Below, piece after piece: positions 63,174-64,000 of a DNA stretch of 64,000 bases. Position 1 is the stretch's first letter, and each line of letters starts with the position of its first letter. The notes under the pieces were generated by a model. The model made no database searches, was not told the DNA's origin, and worked only from the letters and a program-made list of their open reading frames with translations. The stretch is from Bacteroidetes bacterium SCGC AAA795-G10 (GTDB lineage Bacteria > Bacteroidota > Bacteroidia > Flavobacteriales > Flavobacteriaceae). Location: the NCBI GenBank assembly GCA_003130815.1, contig QFDA01000001.1, positions 696,131 through 760,130 on the forward strand, read 5' to 3'. Made by a program: the position numbers and the translations under genes.

Positions 63174-64000
63174 TGATTCGAAAAACATTAATGTTATTTA
63201 TTTTGATTTCGGCCAATATAGTTGGACAAAATAACTCAGCATCTCCCTATTCTTCAGCTGGGTTGGGAGAAGATAGTTTTAATGGCACACAGGCCACAAG
63301 GCACATGGGAGGACTAGACGTTTTAACAGACTCAATTCATGCAAATCTTTTAAATCCTGCTAGCTATGCATTTTTAAAATTTACTACTTATTCAGTTGGA
63401 GTAAATTATACGAATAATAATCTGGCGTCAGTTTCAGAGTCAAAAAACATCGAATTAGCAGCTTTAGATTATTTATCAGTCAGTATCCCAACCAAAAATT
63501 TTAGTTTTGGTTTTGGGATAGTTCCTTTTTCATCAGTAGGATATCGTATTCAATCAATTACTGAAAACGAAAATCAAAATATTTTTAATAGATATGAAGG
63601 CTCAGGAGGACTCAATAGAGCATACTTTTCTCTGGGTATTCCTATTACAAAGTATTTTGCTTTGGGATCGACAGTAAATTATAATTTTGGGAGTTTATTT
63701 TATAGAACTGGCCAATACATTGATGAAGTTGATAATGGGACTTTTGTCACGTATGATTCGAGCGTTTCGGGTTTTAGTTATCAGTTTTCTGCTCAAGCTA
63801 TAATTCCTGTAGGTAAAAAATTTAGTACACAGCTAATGTTTTCTTATCAACCATTGGGATCTTTAGATTCTCAAAATAGTAAAATTTATTACACTCAGTC
63901 TATTTCTAGACAAACCATTATTGAATTTACTGAAGTTAATTTGTCTTCTTCTGGACTTGAAAAAACTAATTTAGATGTTTCCCCAACCACTAGCTCAGGA
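63173..64000 (+). CDS. outer-membrane beta-barrel protein, 5' part (3' end outside window)
   Basis: The frame opens with ATG inside the coaX stop (TGATG) and runs to the window edge without a stop (276 codons). The start MIRKTLMLFILISANIVGQN is a signal peptide; then comes SPYSSAGLGEDSFNGTQ, a segment I recall from flavobacterial outer-membrane proteins encoded next to coaX. The following part alternates in a beta-barrel pattern: FSFGFGIVPFSSVGYRIQ, RAYFSLGIPITKYFALGSTVNYNFG and KFSTQLMFSYQPLG. It may relate to the OmpP1/FadL-like barrels. Function unknown. Confidence 0.85.
   Translation, partial: MIRKTLMLFILISANIVGQNNSASPYSSAGLGEDSFNGTQATRHMGGLDVLTDSIHANLLNPASYAFLKFTTYSVGVNYTNNNLASVSESKNIELAALDYLSVSIPTKNFSFGFGIVPFSSVGYRIQSITENENQNIFNRYEGSGGLNRAYFSLGIPITKYFALGSTVNYNFGSLFYRTGQYIDEVDNGTFVTYDSSVSGFSYQFSAQAIIPVGKKFSTQLMFSYQPLGSLDSQNSKIYYTQSISRQTIIEFTEVNLSSSGLEKTNLDVSPTTSSG

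Overview
This 64 kb window is AT-rich chromosomal DNA from a member of the Bacteroidota, almost certainly a marine Flavobacteriia with a compact genome. The evidence is gene content and order: gldE-gldD after mutY-ssb, ileS-dksA-lspA, DUF177-rpmF-fabH-accB-accC, an isolated atpD-atpC pair, panC divergent from a short glgA-like gene with DUF4270, and recO followed by a TonB-dependent receptor. Promoters fit the Bacteroidota pattern (TTTG, 19 bases, TANNTTTG; best example ahead of tRNA-Phe) and Shine-Dalgarno sites are not evident. I see no insertion sequence, prophage, CRISPR array, rRNA or toxin-antitoxin module; almost everything is core or lineage-core genome.

Layout. 1-6.6 kb: 3' end of pdxA, a BASS-type symporter, a SulP anion transporter followed by a small protein that resembles iota-class carbonic anhydrases (COG4337 type), a prolyl-oligopeptidase lipoprotein and an acetyltransferase. 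6.6-13.2 kb (minus strand): accC, accB, fabH, rpmF, DUF177, asd, alr, tdk. 13.3-16.3 kb (plus): an unknown flavobacterial protein, rsmI, recJ. 16.3-22.6 kb: pgi, an M23 peptidase lipoprotein, a DUF3108 protein and uvrC on minus, then 5-formyl-THF cyclo-ligase on plus. 22.6-35 kb (minus): lspA, dksA-like, ileS, TonB receptor, recO, gdhA, radA, a YbhN-like membrane protein, panC. 35-37.7 kb (plus): truncated GlgA-like protein and a DUF4270 lipoprotein with calcium-binding-type Asp repeats. 37.7-41.2 kb (minus): GntP-type permease, YpdA-type flavoprotein, acyltransferase. 41.5-46.4 kb (plus): a large TonB receptor with an alanine-rich insertion, then atpD-atpC. 46.4-49.1 kb (minus): recX, rng, a 29-residue basic ribosomal-type protein, HU. 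49.2-64 kb (plus): mutY, ssb, gldE, gldD, an EamA transporter, an AbgB-like amidohydrolase, secreted proteins, tesB, a SET protein, a PepSY protein, a PhoD-like phosphatase, rmuC, then tRNA-Phe (minus), coaX and the start of an outer-membrane protein.

Functionally the window serves fatty-acid initiation, amino-acid and cofactor synthesis (Asd, Alr, PanC, CoaX, PdxA), DNA repair (RecJ, UvrC, RecO, RadA, MutY, Ssb, RecX, RmuC), translation and RNA processing, surface and envelope functions (TonB receptors, GldD/E, LspA) and probably bicarbonate uptake. The best lead for something less described is the SulP plus iota-carbonic-anhydrase-like pair. Secondary leads are an lspA gene with no usable canonical start upstream of its first membrane helix, the alanine-rich insertion in the large TonB receptor, and an orphan terminator in the only gene-free stretch longer than 300 bases (57854-58267).
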